A DNA stretch of 64,000 nt from Sabethes cyaneus. Taxonomy: Eukaryota; Arthropoda; Insecta; Diptera; Culicidae. Position numbers and translations under genes: made by a program. Location of the stretch: assembly GCF_943734655.1 (NCBI RefSeq), contig NC_071355.1, positions 202,231,939 to 202,295,938 on the forward strand. The letters are read 5' to 3'. Position 1 is the first letter of the stretch; each line of letters opens with the position of its first letter. Below, piece by piece: positions 22,169 through 34,570 of the stretch. The notes under the pieces are model-generated. The model was not told the DNA's origin, ran no database searches, and saw only the letters and a list, made by a program, of their open reading frames with translations.

Positions 22169-23640
22169 TTCCGTCCGGTACCACGAGGATGTAAGGATAT
22201 GGATTGCTGGACAAGAGGCCATTGTGAAATCTATTGTATATCTGTAGGTACGCGAGGTACCGATGTTATGCATTACGAGTCGTTCACCAACCGTTTCGAA
22301 TTTTGTCATATTCTTATTTCGTGTGGAACTATTTCTGTTTACTTGAGGCGATCGACTTATCAATCGGTGCCCAAAAACCCCAAGGACAAAAGAAGCAAAA
22401 CATTTAGTAAATAGGAAAATTGTAGATGTAAACGAATTCAATTTAAAGGCTATTAGAAGAAAAGATTTTTATTTGCATTTTTTCTCCAAGAGTGTTCATC
22501 TAAATTTCTGTTCTTGGCTACTGTTTACTGACTGAGTCAAATTTGGGGCAATGAAGGAAGTAATATGTTTTTAAACATTTTTCATTTTCGGAAAATCTTT
22601 AACCCGCATATTTTTATTTGGCGTTTAGGGTGCCTCTTTTTGAGTTAGGTTAGTTAGGCTTCAAAAATTATCATTTTGCCGATCTTTATTTCAAATTCAT
22701 GACATTTTAACGACTTAACCGATTTTTATAATCTATTTTTTATGATCTGTTAGTAGAAGTGATATGAATCTATGATATGTACCTACTAACAAAGCGTTAA
22801 CCAACAGTTGAAATGTGTTGCAAAGACGTGTCGACTTCTATCTCAAATAACAAGCAAGTTGGTTTAACAAAGGTTCCTTTCACCGTCAGGTGAATTAAGT
22901 AGGGTTTTAGCCCTTTAAAATAGCATGGTAGGGCTTCTCACGACTCACGAGGGAAAATATTGCGTACCGAAAAAGAACCATGCGCCCTCTTTTCTTTTGA
23001 ATGCATGGAGGCGCGATTTTCGGGTTTCTCCAGTTCAAAGTATGTATAAGTTTTATTTCCACTAAACGGGAGGTTTTCTATATAACAGAATACAGTAGCT
23101 CTTAAGTTGGGATAAATTATTTTACAATTCTGAACATGTCTTGAAGGTTTAAAGTGAAGGTTAATTCCTCAAAAATCAGGCTTTAGTACATAGATTACAA
23201 CGTAAATAAAATTTTACTATATGTATTTATTATTAGGACAGCCTCCGTTTAACTAAATAAGCTCACAGGATCTCTGACAGCAGGAAAAACTCTGTAAGAT
23301 TTAATGTGCTCATTTGATTGGATGTAGGTAACGGAACGTGAAAATAAAGAAATAAAGACTATAATAATTGCGTTTAGCTCTATCCACTCCATGACATCGC
23401 GTAGTAGCTAAACGATGCGTCATCTGCGGTTTACTTGATGAAGGACACTCACACTCACATTTGTCATTGCAATCGATGACAAATCAGATCATTCATTATG
23501 GTTGTGCTCTACCTACGTTTGTTTTTTTCTCTTTCGATTAGTATTAACTGTATTGCTATTAGCCGATTTGTCAACATACTACTGGGGATAGGTCATTGAT
23601 GATGTGACCCTTAAGTTGTGCTTACTAACGGTAGTTCCGT
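22169..23640. other. AT-rich spacer, nothing recognised
   Basis: No coding or clear element boundary. The small ORFs on both strands at 22154-22441 show no motif. Confidence 0.35.
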
Positions 23641-23698
23641 CTGAGTGGTATTCCCCGCTCCGCATTAGTTCTGAGTGGTATTCGTTCTGCATTAGTTG
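23641..23698 (+). repeat. 30-bp tandem duplication
   Basis: CTGAGTGGTATTC..TGCATTAGTT occurs twice, starting at 23641 and 23671, with a few differences in the middle. Confidence 0.75.
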
Positions 23699-24059
23699 TA
23701 CTACGGAAATGTTCTGTGGAGTTAACTGGGGGGTTTTCAGGTAGTTTTTAAGTGTCGATTGCAGTAGAATCTATAATGTTCTGCACAATCCCCATCGACT
23801 TTACCGAATTGACCCAGAATTTCATATACAAAATGCAACGCATCAAACCAATCATCACCATTAGAAACTGCGTTGAAACCTGTGTCAATATGGACGCTGA
23901 TGCATTTTTTATGGTTCGATGTCTTTTAGTAGGTATATAAAATCGTTTGCACCTCAACAAGATTCATTTTCATAAACAAAAAATAACGAAAACTAACCAC
24001 GCTGAACGAAGATTTGTTTACGACATTGCAGCTACTGTGCTCCGCTCGCTCGATCATTG

Positions 24060-24301
24060 TCGAGCTGTTATTTATTTATTATCATTCTCAGTCGACAGCG
24101 AACGGGCGACGCACGGGCGGCCGGCCAGCCGGTCGCTGCAGTGCGTGCTGGCAGCGTGACGCGGGGCTTCAGTTGGTGGCGATACGGTACGCTAGCAACT
24201 GACGGATGCGACGCGACGGTCTCGCGTCTATTAACAGTGCACTGCATCGTCGTCGCGAGGAATTTATTCTCACCGGCTGCGGAAGCGCGGATCATCACAG
24301 A
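24060..24301. promoter_or_regulatory. GC-rich island directly upstream of tRNA-Leu
   Basis: GC-rich DNA with GGGCGGCCGGCCAGCCGG-type sequence in an otherwise AT-rich region. A TATATAAAA word lies near 23934 and an initiator-like TCAGTC at 24088, but they are too far apart to form one core promoter. It may be a CpG-rich flank of the tRNA gene or part of an unseen host transcript. The functional reading is weak. Confidence 0.25.
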
Positions 24302-24381
24302 GGCAGCGTGGCCGAGCGGTCTAAGGCGCTGGTTTTAGGCACCAGTCAGAAATGGCGTGGGTTCGAATCCCACCGCTGTCA
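24302..24381 (+). tRNA. tRNA-Leu (anticodon TAG)
   Basis: A complete 80-nt class II cloverleaf. The acceptor stem GGCAGCG pairs with CGCTGTC (one G-T) with discriminator A. The anticodon stem CTGGT/ACCAG encloses TTTAGGC (anticodon TAG). The long variable arm is 11 nt, and the T arm is GTGGG-TTCGAAT-CCCAC. The A box (TGGCCGAGCGG) and B box (GGTTCGAATCC) are intact. The discriminator A and long variable arm fit leucine. No intron. It reads CTA-type leucine codons. Confidence 0.97.
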
Positions 24382-24387
24382 GCGTTA

Positions 24388-24393
24388 TTTTTT
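24388..24393 (+). terminator. RNA polymerase III T-run terminator of tRNA-Leu
   Basis: Six consecutive T residues begin seven bases after the tRNA, the expected pol III stop. Confidence 0.85.
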
Positions 24394-24399
24394 AGCGTA

Positions 24400-26295
24400 T
24401 AGTTAATTAATTTTTTGACTTTTTTCAGCTAAGAAAAGGAAAGCACAACAAATAGGTACAAATATAGTTTGAAAACCCTTTGTGTGTACCCAACTATCTA
24501 TTGACTGATTTACAATTTAGCGTATAACACCAGGTCGATTCAAGTTCCATTTTCTGCCCTAACAATGATTTCAGTTTCGTGTATTGGAAAAAGCAAATTT
24601 TTATCTTTCATAGCTTTGTCTGTTTGTATGCTTTAACTACCCTCAAGCGAAGTGGACCGAACATTGCGAGATAAGCTAGATTGAGTTACGCAAAAGGTGT
24701 TGTTCAATCATTATAAAAGTATCTAACAAAGAGGTGTCTTCTGCTTGCACCATGAAGATGCTCTGCTTCAAACCGAAGATTTATTTTCAAAACTGCATTG
24801 TTTTAGATGCAGATGCAGAAACAGTAGTACAGTATTATCTTGGTCATTATCTACCTGGTCATTTATGTTCATCAAATAGCAAACAAAAGCGCATCGTAGC
24901 CATTCAGGTAATGGTCTCAAAATCATATAAAAATTACAAGTTCGATGAAAAAATCAGTATTGAAAATCGATAAATATAAACCTGAACAAAGATTTATTGA
25001 ATTATTTTCATAAATTTATCACTAAACACAGAAAGAAAATCACTGGACTAGATTTTTATTACAGAATTTTATACAACTTTATGTGAAATTCTATGCACAT
25101 TAAAATAATAAATTTGAAAATGGCCTCTGATTTTGTCCATAATATACATGATATTGCAGCCCAAATCCAGAAAAATGATTTTTGCAAGAAAACGTGACCT
25201 GATGGGCTTTTTCTATTGTTATTTTCTGAATTGAGCAGACGAAAATCTATATGAATCGGTAGAAAAATCCTACGCAGTTTTTTTTATGTAGACTGCGTAA
25301 TTCGAGTGTAATCAAATTCCCGCAATTGTTCTGAACCTACAACAGTTGATTGCGAAATCTGTCGAATCTGAGAACAGAAAGTCAAGTGTATCGCTAAGCC
25401 AAGACTTTGCTTTTTTGGCTTTTCCTGGTTGGCCAGCACAAGTGTGCATGGCTCAAATTATCCAGTCTGAGCAGTAGCTTTGGCACGGCTTTAGAATAGG
25501 ATGAAATATAAAGGTTTCAAAAATGTGTAAACTCTAAGAAAAGATTTCCCGATCACTTCGGTAAGATAAGTTCCTTTACAGTATGAGCGTTTTCTAACTC
25601 ATAACGTTGTAGCGGTTTCTGCTTCGGCAATTTCGAAGTTCGTCGATTCGAATAATTCTTTTTCGTCTTTTCCTCCGATGTTCGCCTTAGTTCCAATGGT
25701 TTCGGATGCTTTTGCTTTTTATTCCGGTTAAATACACCGGATGGGCCTCGATTATTATTAACGAGGAATCCTCCCCGTAAAAGTAAAAGTCTCACATTTA
25801 CATTCACATTGAATAATACTACAGGCTGAATTGTACAAAGAAATGATCCCTACAACTGCTCAAGAGCGTTGCACTCTGAAGCTCGCACATATTTCTGATG
25901 TCTGTTGTTATTCTTCTCCGGTCCGATAAAGTATTGCATGGTTGCTGGACTTGGCAATTAGGGCCTCTCAGGAACTCTTGATTAGAATTCTTTGCAAATA
26001 TCGGCAACGTAAAACGAAGAGATCTTTTTTGGCCAAAATTGACTTACAGTTAAATGAACGACGCTGGACAAGAAATACTATGAACATCTTTATGTACAAT
26101 TCGTTGGTTCTGACAAGAATTTTACGTTGTAGGCATTCCAAGGTTAACTTCCGTTTCGTCTTATACTGTTATATCGCCACCTCGCGCTCGCTTGTGATCT
26201 TCCTCCCTTGTCGCTACACATGTCGGAAAAGATGTTCTAATTCTTCACGATTTCTGTCCTCCTTCTGGAACGTTTTACTCCTCAGGATCGGATTA
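24400..26295. other. Spacer with no supported gene
   Basis: Mostly AT-rich DNA with short ORFs lacking motifs. The segment near 25320-25350 (CTGAACCTACAACAG) faintly recalls the SINE-like repeat at 33.6 kb but is too diverged to call. Confidence 0.35.
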
Positions 26296-26302
26296 CCTAC
26301 AA

Positions 26303-27343
26303 ATGGCCGAATCACGAAGTGCCGAAACACAAATGGCTGAAATTACAAATGGCATAATATATTTAATGGCCGAACGTCGTATTCGGCCGAAAATATTCAC
26401 AGCCTTCAAACTGCGTTGGGTACATGCTGTCCTGACTCGCTGTCTGTCGCTCGTTCGGACTTAACTAAGGGATAATCCCTACTAGTCAGTTAATCTAGGA
26501 AAATGTATGCACCTAAATGGAAGTGGTTTCAGCGGGGAGCACACCATCATGGCGAAGAAACGCAAACAAGAAACGCAAGGTTCACGGGGTAATGGAGGCT
26601 ACAACAAAGAAAAGGCTAGACAAGGCAAAACTGATGTTTTCTGATGAGAAACTCTTCATCTTGCAACAGCCGCACAATAGCCAAAATGATCGGCTGTGGA
26701 CGCCGACGTTGGCCAGCATCCCCCCGTCCCACATAAACATCCCGCGGTTCCAGAGCGCCGCGTCGGTGATGGGAAAGCTTCCACTGCACTATGGTCCAGA
26801 AAGCCAAATTAGGTGGTATAAATAGTTTACTCGGCAGTCGTTGATTTTAGACTATTCACGTGTTAGCAACAAAATCTTGATGTACAATGCGGTTTTTTAT
26901 CATAAGCTATTTTAGGGTGACCCTTAAATTAACCTAGGTCCAGAAATTATCTTCAAAATGAAACAGCAATTCAGCAATTTTATTGCTTGAAGTTTTTTGA
27001 GTAATATTGCAGAAGACGGAATCCCTCTAGCGGCGCTTTTCCTGAATCAAGTTAAGGTGACTCTGCTATTTTCCGATTTTACTCCATACCGTTTTTATTT
27101 TGCATTTCTCGCAAAACACTTTTTCAGATGACTTTTGAGGCTGAATAAGACGCAACTTTTGATGAAAAAAGAAACTGGCTGTCTACTTTACTTCTACACT
27201 TATATCAAATTTTGTGTTAAAAATAAGCCATCAACCCCCTGTGCTGATTCACTTATGTCAAGAAACATGTACGCCAAGTTTGCGCCAAGTGTTCGGTCAT
27301 TCGTGTTTCAGCCTTTTGTGATTCGGTCATTCGTGATTCGGCC
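26303..27343. mobile_element. Putative element edged by inverted ATTCGGCC motif clusters
   Basis: The left edge (26303-26384) has repeated ATGGCCGAAT / GCCGAAACACAAATGG / ATTCGGCCGAAA motifs. The right edge (27290-27343) has GTTCGGTCATTCGTG / TGATTCGGTCATTCGTGATT / CGGCC in inverted orientation. The interior includes a Tc1/mariner transposase fragment at 26517-26825. No clear target duplication. Ends are approximate. Confidence 0.5.
26517..26825 (+). pseudogene. Tc1/mariner transposase fragment
   Basis: The protein of 102 codons includes VMEATTKKRLDKAKLMFSDE (the FSDEKLF block carries the first catalytic Asp), RLWTPTLASIPPSHINIPRF and SAASVMGKLPLHYG. The last lacks the usual VWGA-type segment between SVM and GKLP, a small in-frame deletion. 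N-terminal DNA-binding and C-terminal catalytic parts are missing. It is a different subfamily from the two ITmD37E-like copies. No TIRs of its own were found. Confidence 0.75.
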
Positions 27344-27368
27344 AGTAGATATATAGTAGATATATATG

Positions 27369-28383
27369 GGTCATTCCACGGGAAATTTACAGTCAAATTT
27401 TTATTTTCTCTTCGGAATATTTTTTTACGTTCTTTGTTGAAAAAAAATCGACTCGTATTTTTGTATTTCGATGTTACTGTTGGAGTTCGCAAGATATGAT
27501 TTTTTAAAGTATTGTAATCCGAAAAAATCACTATTTTTTAAGTACTGATTGTAAACATAGTTTGTAATATCAAAAAATAACTTTTCACCAGATGTGATCA
27601 CTATTCCACAAGCTTTCAAAATTGGTATACCATACCTCCTCTCGATTGTTTTTCAATAGTTAAATGGTGCATTTTTATAACAAATGCAATTGTGCAGCTT
27701 GAAACTTGTTTTTCTCTAGATTTTTTTTTATTTTAAAATATTTGTTGATCTTTCTCGAAAAAGCATGCAAAATTTGGAAATGGAGAAATGAAAACTCTAG
27801 AAGCTATGATTTTTTATATCAAAGCGCGCACGTTAATGCAAACGAGCGGACGAACGCGCGCGCTTCAACGACACTTAATAGCATCAAAGGCGGCCTCGTT
27901 ATGAAGCTGCCCGTGGGTGAGAACATCGAACGCGCTGAGATATAAAAACTTATATAACTTCCAGAGTTTCCATTTCGCCATTTCCAAATTTTGCATGCTT
28001 CTTCCAGAAAGATCAACACATATTTTAAAATAAAAAAATTGAAAAAAAAAGTTTCAGCTTTGAAAAAATTGCAATCGTTTATAAAAATGCACTATTTAAC
28101 TATTGAAAAACAATCGAGAGGAGGTTAGGTATACCAATTTTGAAAGCTTGTGGAATAGTGAACACATCTGGTAAAAAGTTATTTTTTGATATTACAAACT
28201 AAGTTTACCAGTACTTAAAAAAAGTGATTTTTTCGGATTACAATACTTTAAAAAATCATATCTTGCAAATTCCAACAGAAACATCGAAATAAAAAATACG
28301 TGTCGATTTTTTTTCAACTAAGAACGTAAAAAATATTCCGAAGAGAAAAAAAAATTTGACTGTAAATTTCCCGTGGAATGACC
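27369..28383. mobile_element. 1-kb foldback element with about 450-bp arms
   Basis: GGTCATTCCACGGGAAATTT at 27369 is mirrored by the complement ending at 28383. Similarity continues through both arms (about 27369-27826 and 27938-28383), apart from point changes and A/T-run length differences. The unique centre (27827-27937) is GC-rich and contains an open run NSIKGGLVMKLPVGENIE. The AT-rich arms code for nothing. The structure is that of a foldback MITE. The flanks are both ATAT-rich, so the target duplication cannot be fixed. Confidence 0.85.
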
Positions 28384-28960
28384 AATATGATATACTATTT
28401 TCGTAGTGTGCATATATCTAAGTATGCACTCCGAAAATATTAATGAAGTTAAACGTTACAAATAACGGTGTGTCAGAGCGATTGCAGAAGGAACGAGAAA
28501 CTTTGAACGCGCGTTTCTCAAAACGGTATTTTAAAAGTCGGTGAGCAAGATTTCTCGAAAACGGTGAATTGAATCACTCCAAACTTTGACACAAGTGTTC
28601 TAAGGATATATTGTACAGATTAATCGAAGATTTTTCCTCACCGATTGATGTTTCTTATTTTATGGACAATTTAAGAGCAAAATTTACCCCAAAATCGATT
28701 TTTTATGTTTAACAAGCCGCCATTTCGTCAAAAATGATTATATTTCCAAATCCTTCGATCAATCTATAGATAATATATTTTATCACCGATTGCTTTTTGG
28801 TTTTTCCATTTTCGGTGATTCATTCCAATGATGGCGTACCCACCGCAAGTCGCCTTATTTTTTAAGAGTTCCAGGAGATTAACTATAAAAGCTGTTTAAA
28901 TAAGGCCATTACAAACATTTTAAAAAGTCTTTGTTCCACCGGTGTTGAGCCACGGGGGGG
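28384..28960. other. AT-rich stretch, nothing firmly recognised
   Basis: Contains TTTCTCGAAAACGGTGAATT-like phrases typical of dispersed insect repeats, but no boundary or coding signal. Confidence 0.35.
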
Positions 28961-28967
28961 ATCAAAA

Positions 28968-29307
28968 AACAACAAAGAGAATTTTTTAGTCGAGCACGAA
29001 AAAATATGGATTTTAGGCATTTTTACTTAAAGTTTAAATGCGAAAACCAAATCTATTCTTGCTTTTAATATATATGTTATTATTTTCCATGCAAAAATCT
29101 ACGAAAAAAGATAAAAACGAAAGAAAATTTTTTTGGCCGATTTTCGGAAATTTCACTGTTGAAAAAAAAAACAAAGTGAATTTTTTAATCGAGCAAAAAA
29201 AACTTGGGCTTAAGCATTTTTATTTAAAGTTTAAAAAGTGAAAACCGAATCTATTCTTGCGTATAATATATACATTATTATTTTCTATGCAAAGATATAC
29301 GATACGA
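28968..29307 (+). repeat. Two tandem copies of an AT-rich dispersed repeat (about 200 bp)
   Basis: Segments starting near 28968 and 29169 share CAAAGAGAATTTTTTAGTCG, ATTTAAAGTTTAAA, AAAACCGAATCTATTCTTGC and TTATTATTTTCTATGCAAA, with a period of about 201 bp. A third, partial copy is at 61125-61310. Confidence 0.7.
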
Positions 29308-29992
<685 letters not shown>

Positions 29993-29997
29993 AACGC

Positions 29998-30470
29998 TTT
30001 TTTTCTCACTCACTTTTCTCAGAGATGGCTGAACCGAATTTGATGATCTTAGTGTCAAATGAAAGGTCTAGTTGTCCCATCGTTTGCTATTGAATTTCAT
30101 ACTGATCGGACTTTTAGTTCAAAAGTTATGTATAAAAATACGAAAAATGTGAGACTTCATTATCTCTTAGATCCCTCAACCGATTTGAACAAAATTGATT
30201 ACAAACGAAAGGGTAGCCTTTCAAAACCTCTACTTATAAATTTCATGACGAATGGAGCTGTGGTTTTAAAGTTACATAAAGAAATGTGAAAAAAAGTATG
30301 CAAAACATATTTTTGTTACATATAAACATTAATTCAATAAGAAAGATTCTACAATTTATTATTATTGGAAAACTACTCTTGAAATCTATCAAATGAAACC
30401 GAGTTGTTGAAAATCGGACGATTTATTCAAAAGTTATTCAAACCTAATGATTTAAGTACCTTATATTAAA
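29998..30470. repeat. Dispersed repeat piece shared with 41.6-42.2 kb
   Basis: TGGCTGAACCGAATTTGATG..GTCAAATGAAAGGT..TTCAAAAGTTAT phrases recall, in diverged and partly inverted form, the GGTTCAGCCAACTCTGAGAA..CTTTCAAATGAGAA phrases near 41820-42190. Both stretches are next to a TG/CA microsatellite, suggesting one family that carries the microsatellite. The alignment is loose. Confidence 0.4.
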
Positions 30471-30524
30471 CTGTTCAAAACGTGTAAAACCAAAATATCA
30501 AGGGTCGACTGTAATCGGTGTGTG

Positions 30525-30784
30525 TATGTATGTATGTATGTATGTATGTATGTATGTATGTATGTATGTATGTATGTATGTATGTATGTATGTATGTATG
30601 TATGTATGTATGTATGTATGTATGTATGTATGTATGTATGTATGTATGTATGTATGTATGTATGTATGTATGTATGTATGTATGTATGTATGTATGTATG
30701 TATGTATGTATGTATGTATGTATGTATGTATGTATGTATGTATGTATGTATGTATGTATGTATGTATGTATGTATGTATGTATG
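30525..30784 (+). repeat. Microsatellite (TATG)65
   Basis: 260 bp of uninterrupted TATG tetranucleotides. The Tyr-Val-Cys-Met and Tyr-Ile-His-Thr frames across it are repeat artefacts. Confidence 0.99.
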
Positions 30785-31201
30785 CTTATATGTGTCCCTA
30801 TATTTGCAATTTAGACAAGCAGAAGCAAAGAAAGGTAGTTGATTTAAGCATATAGGAATAGTACTGTATAGGGTTGAATATGTTAATGAGTTGATTTTCC
30901 TAAATAAATTTATATGTATTTCAAACAAATTTTGCGCATGTGGGACCGACTATCGAAAAAGGCAAGCGCTGAAAAACGATCATGTTTCCCAACCTCAACC
31001 ATGCTAATGGCGCTTCTGTTGCACTATTTCTTTTATCTCCTCTCGTTTCCTTAACCCTCTAACAGGCAACAACGCAAAAACGATGAGATCGAGTTCATGA
31101 AAATACATACTAACTAATTATCTGAAGAAGTGCCAGCTAAGGAAAAGCCCAATTTCTCTGTTTCGTTTTTTATATCTAATGCTTTACCCAGTTATGTTTT
31201 C
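30785..31201. other. Spacer with no supported feature
   Basis: No ORF, TIR or RNA gene was noticed between the TATG microsatellite and the small hAT MITE. Confidence 0.4.
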
Positions 31202-31209
31202 ATCTAAGA

Positions 31210-31332
31210 AAGCGGTTCCCAACCTTTTTTCGGTTCGCGTACCCCCTGACGGATTTCCCTATACTATTCTGCAGCGAACTAAAGTTTTGGCGAACCCCTG
31301 GGGGTTCGAAACCCCCCATTTGGGAACCGCTG
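31210..31332. mobile_element. 123-bp hAT-type MITE, TSD ATCTAAGA
   Basis: The left end AAGCGGTTCCCAA and right end TTTGGGAACCGCTG are inverted repeats. ATCTAAGA is duplicated at 31202-31209 and 31333-31340. A short length, GCGGTTCCCAAC-type termini and an 8-bp duplication are typical of nonautonomous hAT elements. Confidence 0.9.
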
Positions 31333-31340
31333 ATCTAAGA

Positions 31341-32332
31341 TATATTACATAATTGAAGTCAAGCATTTAAATCACTTATAGAAAAAACTTAAGGTCGATT
31401 TTTTTGTCCTAGATATCCTATTTTTCCAAACGTGAAATTTGCGCAATAATTATTTTTGGAATTATGCAGTTTTCTTGTTTTTGATGGATGATAATTATTG
31501 AGCGCATGGGCAGAAAGCTGTGGTGAAGATATCTGTACACACAGTTTTCATATGAACATTTCAAATTTTAAATGAACACATTTTTCATATAGTTAAATCA
31601 AAACAAGCTTCTTATCTGCCTCTAAAACCCCAAAAGTTAAGGCCATCTAGTAGGCCATTCTCCGGGATATCTTTTGTGTTTACAATGTTTACATACATGT
31701 TTAAATCACTTAAATATAAAAAAGAAGGTGTCGATAAAGTAAATTAAATGACGCTTACAGATATTTCACACTCTAGGAAAGAAAATATAATTATTGCACG
31801 CAGTACGTTCTTGTGAATTTCACTATTAGATAAGGATTTTGAGGACTAAGGAACTGATGTTTAAAAATAGAGTCAACTTAATTATAGATGTTCCTGAGAA
31901 AATAAAAAATAATTATTGTTGCAGTAGAAAGGCTAGGTCACACCGCTAGGTGGATTGATTCGGGTTTTTTATTCTTATTCTTATTCTTATTAATACCATC
32001 ACAGCCACAATAAAGGATTCCTGGAAATAATTTTAATTATTTCTAATCATAGAAATATTTCAAATTATTTTCTTGTCAGTATTGACATTTGCGAAACATC
32101 CGAGGTATCTTGCAAATGTTAAATCGGCCAGGCCAACTGTGAAGTATTGACGCAGAGACGATTCATTGAAATGAATCTTGTGTGAATAAGTTATTCATAC
32201 ATAGATGCATTTCTGAATCTACAGGGGTAGAAGAAACGGGGACGTCTCGTACCAACCGCTTCTGATTAATAATTAAGTTGATTAAGTTTTGATTTTCGTT
32301 GGGAGTATTTGGCTAGTAAAGGTTAATTAATA
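31341..32332. other. AT-rich spacer with a retroposon-like tail
   Basis: Largely featureless. At 31937-31992 CACACCGCTAGGTGGATTGA precedes an (ATTCTT)n run. The CCGCTAGGTGGATT word recurs inverted near 40614 (AATCCACCTAGTGG), so this is probably the end of a dispersed repeat. Confidence 0.4.
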
Positions 32333-32508
32333 CTCCGGACCCTCGGGGATGGGGCAAGTACATTTACTTACTTGCCCTTGGTAAAAACATAGGTTATAGC
32401 GCCTTTGGTCGCTCTTAATTGCTACTTCGGACCCTCAGGGATGAACTTATGGCATTAACCACAAGCCAAGCTACAATAGGCCAAGGTTATAGCGCCTCAT
32501 TTCGCTCT
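32333..32508 (+). repeat. Tandem duplication, 91-93 bp
   Basis: CGGACCCTCGGGGATG (about 32336) and AGGTTATAGCGCCTTTGGTC (32391) recur as CGGACCCTCAGGGATG (about 32427) and AGGTTATAGCGCCTCATTTC (32484). Two adjacent units, with the intervening parts diverged. Confidence 0.75.
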
Positions 32509-33610
32509 CTGAAAATAGATTAAAATCTACCAAAATTATATAAGTGCAAATATGATTTTTGAAAAATTGTGTTAGTTAACAAATTTTTCATAACTGAAAT
32601 TACTACAATACTTATGAGGTTCCATTAGGAAAAAATATAATGTATGGGGTGCGGTTTATACATCAGTTATAATATATAAATACACATATATAAATATGTA
32701 TATAAAATATATCTAGTGGCAGTGTCCGAATTTCCAACGTCAGTTTTGCGCTTTTTTCGGCCACATGAAGAAACTATGCACTGTGCAATTGAACGATGCC
32801 GGGATTTGCATATGCAATTATCAATACACTCAGAAACTTCGTAAGCAATTAATATTTAGAACGATCTCACCACAATTTGCCTTTGTCGGATCTCCTATAT
32901 AGCATTTTGTTTGAAATGGTTATCCTGATGGTGTTCGCTTGAGTTTTTTTTCACCAGATAATCTTCCACTTCCATAATAATTTAGATGAATTGTGATTTT
33001 TGTTTGCAGTTTGACCATTCAATTTTTTTTTAAATTGATGGAATGACAGCAAAAATATTCTTGTAACTCGATCACGGTTCTTAACATCAATTGCCAATTT
33101 AGTTCTAGTGAGTTGTACAACTCTGTCAATTTAGGACTCTTCGGAATCACCCCGCTGTGGTACCGTTGCTCCATAAAGCCTTTCTTCACGCATCTAATTT
33201 TCACTCTGTATCTGAATAATTCCTGTCTTCAACATCCACTCAGCACAAAATGACACATTTTAAGACTTAAATACTATTTTTTCTGAAATAAAACTAGAAA
33301 AATTCAGACGTGAAAATTTTTCACGCCCGTTCGCGTCCGCGGGTTGCTACGATCTCCTTCGTGGATTAATTCGGTTTTTTTTATAAAAACTTAAAAGAGT
33401 ACCCCAAACAGTTTTTACGCGAATTTTTGAGGTTACAAAATTTTTCAAACAAGTTTCGGAATCTTTGCGAATTTTAGATCTCAAACATCAAAGGTATCCT
33501 TTGCTCAAAAGTTTTATTAAGAAATGCAGAAAGAATGCTTTATTCATAGGTACCCGTATTCCGATTGCTACTACTAGTAGTAGTCCTTTCCATTAATCCT
33601 TCTTTTCCGA
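32509..33610. other. AT-rich spacer with no supported feature
   Basis: A TATATAAATATGTATATAA run lies near 32670-32710. No coding or boundary seen. Confidence 0.35.
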
Positions 33611-33633
33611 CCGACTGCAGGAGACTGTTGGGG

Positions 33634-33742
33634 TGCAGAACAATTACGGAGCTGGTGCAATGATACTACTGACTTTAGCACCGTACAGCCGTGATTTGAA
33701 CCTACGACGATTGGCTTGTTAGGCCAGCATTGTTCCTCGAAG
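33634..33742 (-). repeat. tRNA-derived SINE-like repeat (copy 1)
   Basis: On the minus strand it reads GCTGGCCTAACAAGCC, then GTAGGTTCAAATCACGGC. The GGTTCAAATC is a B-box-like T arm. The following GTACGGTGC and TTGCACCAGCTCCGTAATTG are shared with the copy at 60.29-60.37 kb on the same strand. I read it as a tRNA-derived SINE; no A box or tail is clearly preserved. Confidence 0.5.
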
Positions 33743-34570
33743 TCAAACTGGTGAAAAAGACACAATTTCTCAGTTTCAATCAGCCAGTTTTACTTCAGTT
33801 CCCTTTGTGAAGTAATAAGTAATGTGAATTAAAATTTAATTGAAATTTCTAAACTCATTTTTTTCCAGACAGAAGAGCGATGCAGGTTAAACTGTTAAAA
33901 ATAGTGTGATGCTAATCAACGTCAAATGGTATTTCAAATCATACTAAAAAATCAAGCTCATTCTGAATCGACGTTCAAACAAACGGTGCTATTTCGAAAC
34001 ACATCCCGGGGGCAAATTGTAACACCGTCAACAGAAAACAAATAAAAAAAGAATTCTTCGTAATCCACGGCTGTGTTGGATTTATTTCCGTATGCAGAAT
34101 CGTAAAGCCAATCCATTAAACACCTGTACCCTACCTACTCGCTCAGTATTTACGTCATTGATTGCTGCCAATAAAGCTTCTTTTATTTACTTTGCAACTA
34201 CCATGCATGAACGCACAACGACCGAACCACACCGTTCGTACGAGCAAACACGATAATGAAGTGAAATATTGCAGGAGAAAGGATAATTGAAGTAGCTTCT
34301 GCTGCTACTATGTAAAACCCTTCAGGCTTAAGGCAAGGGTTGTTGTTATGTTAGGAAAGCGGTTTCCCTGGCAGCTGTCGTTATGTAGGCATCGCCCGAC
34401 CGCAGAGCGGTTCGCAAAGAAAAACGTGTTTTAAGTTGCAGCAAATTATAATAAAATCTAAACAGAATAATTTCCTGGAAATGATTTAACTACTCTTAGC
34501 GTGAATTTTTCTTACAATTTTCTGTTTGCTCTTACGATTCGAAAGAAATTCTTTTTATTTTACTTTTTTC
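33743..34570. other. Spacer with no supported feature
   Basis: Mixed composition; short ORFs only. Confidence 0.35.

Noticed and set aside
23934..24093. TATATAAAA followed by a TCAGTC initiator-like word
   Set aside because: The spacing is about 150 bp, far too long for a TATA-Inr core promoter.
30461..30928. 155-codon Tyr-Ile-His-Thr frame and Tyr-Val-Cys-Met frames
   Set aside because: Products of the TATG microsatellite with no start context or domain.
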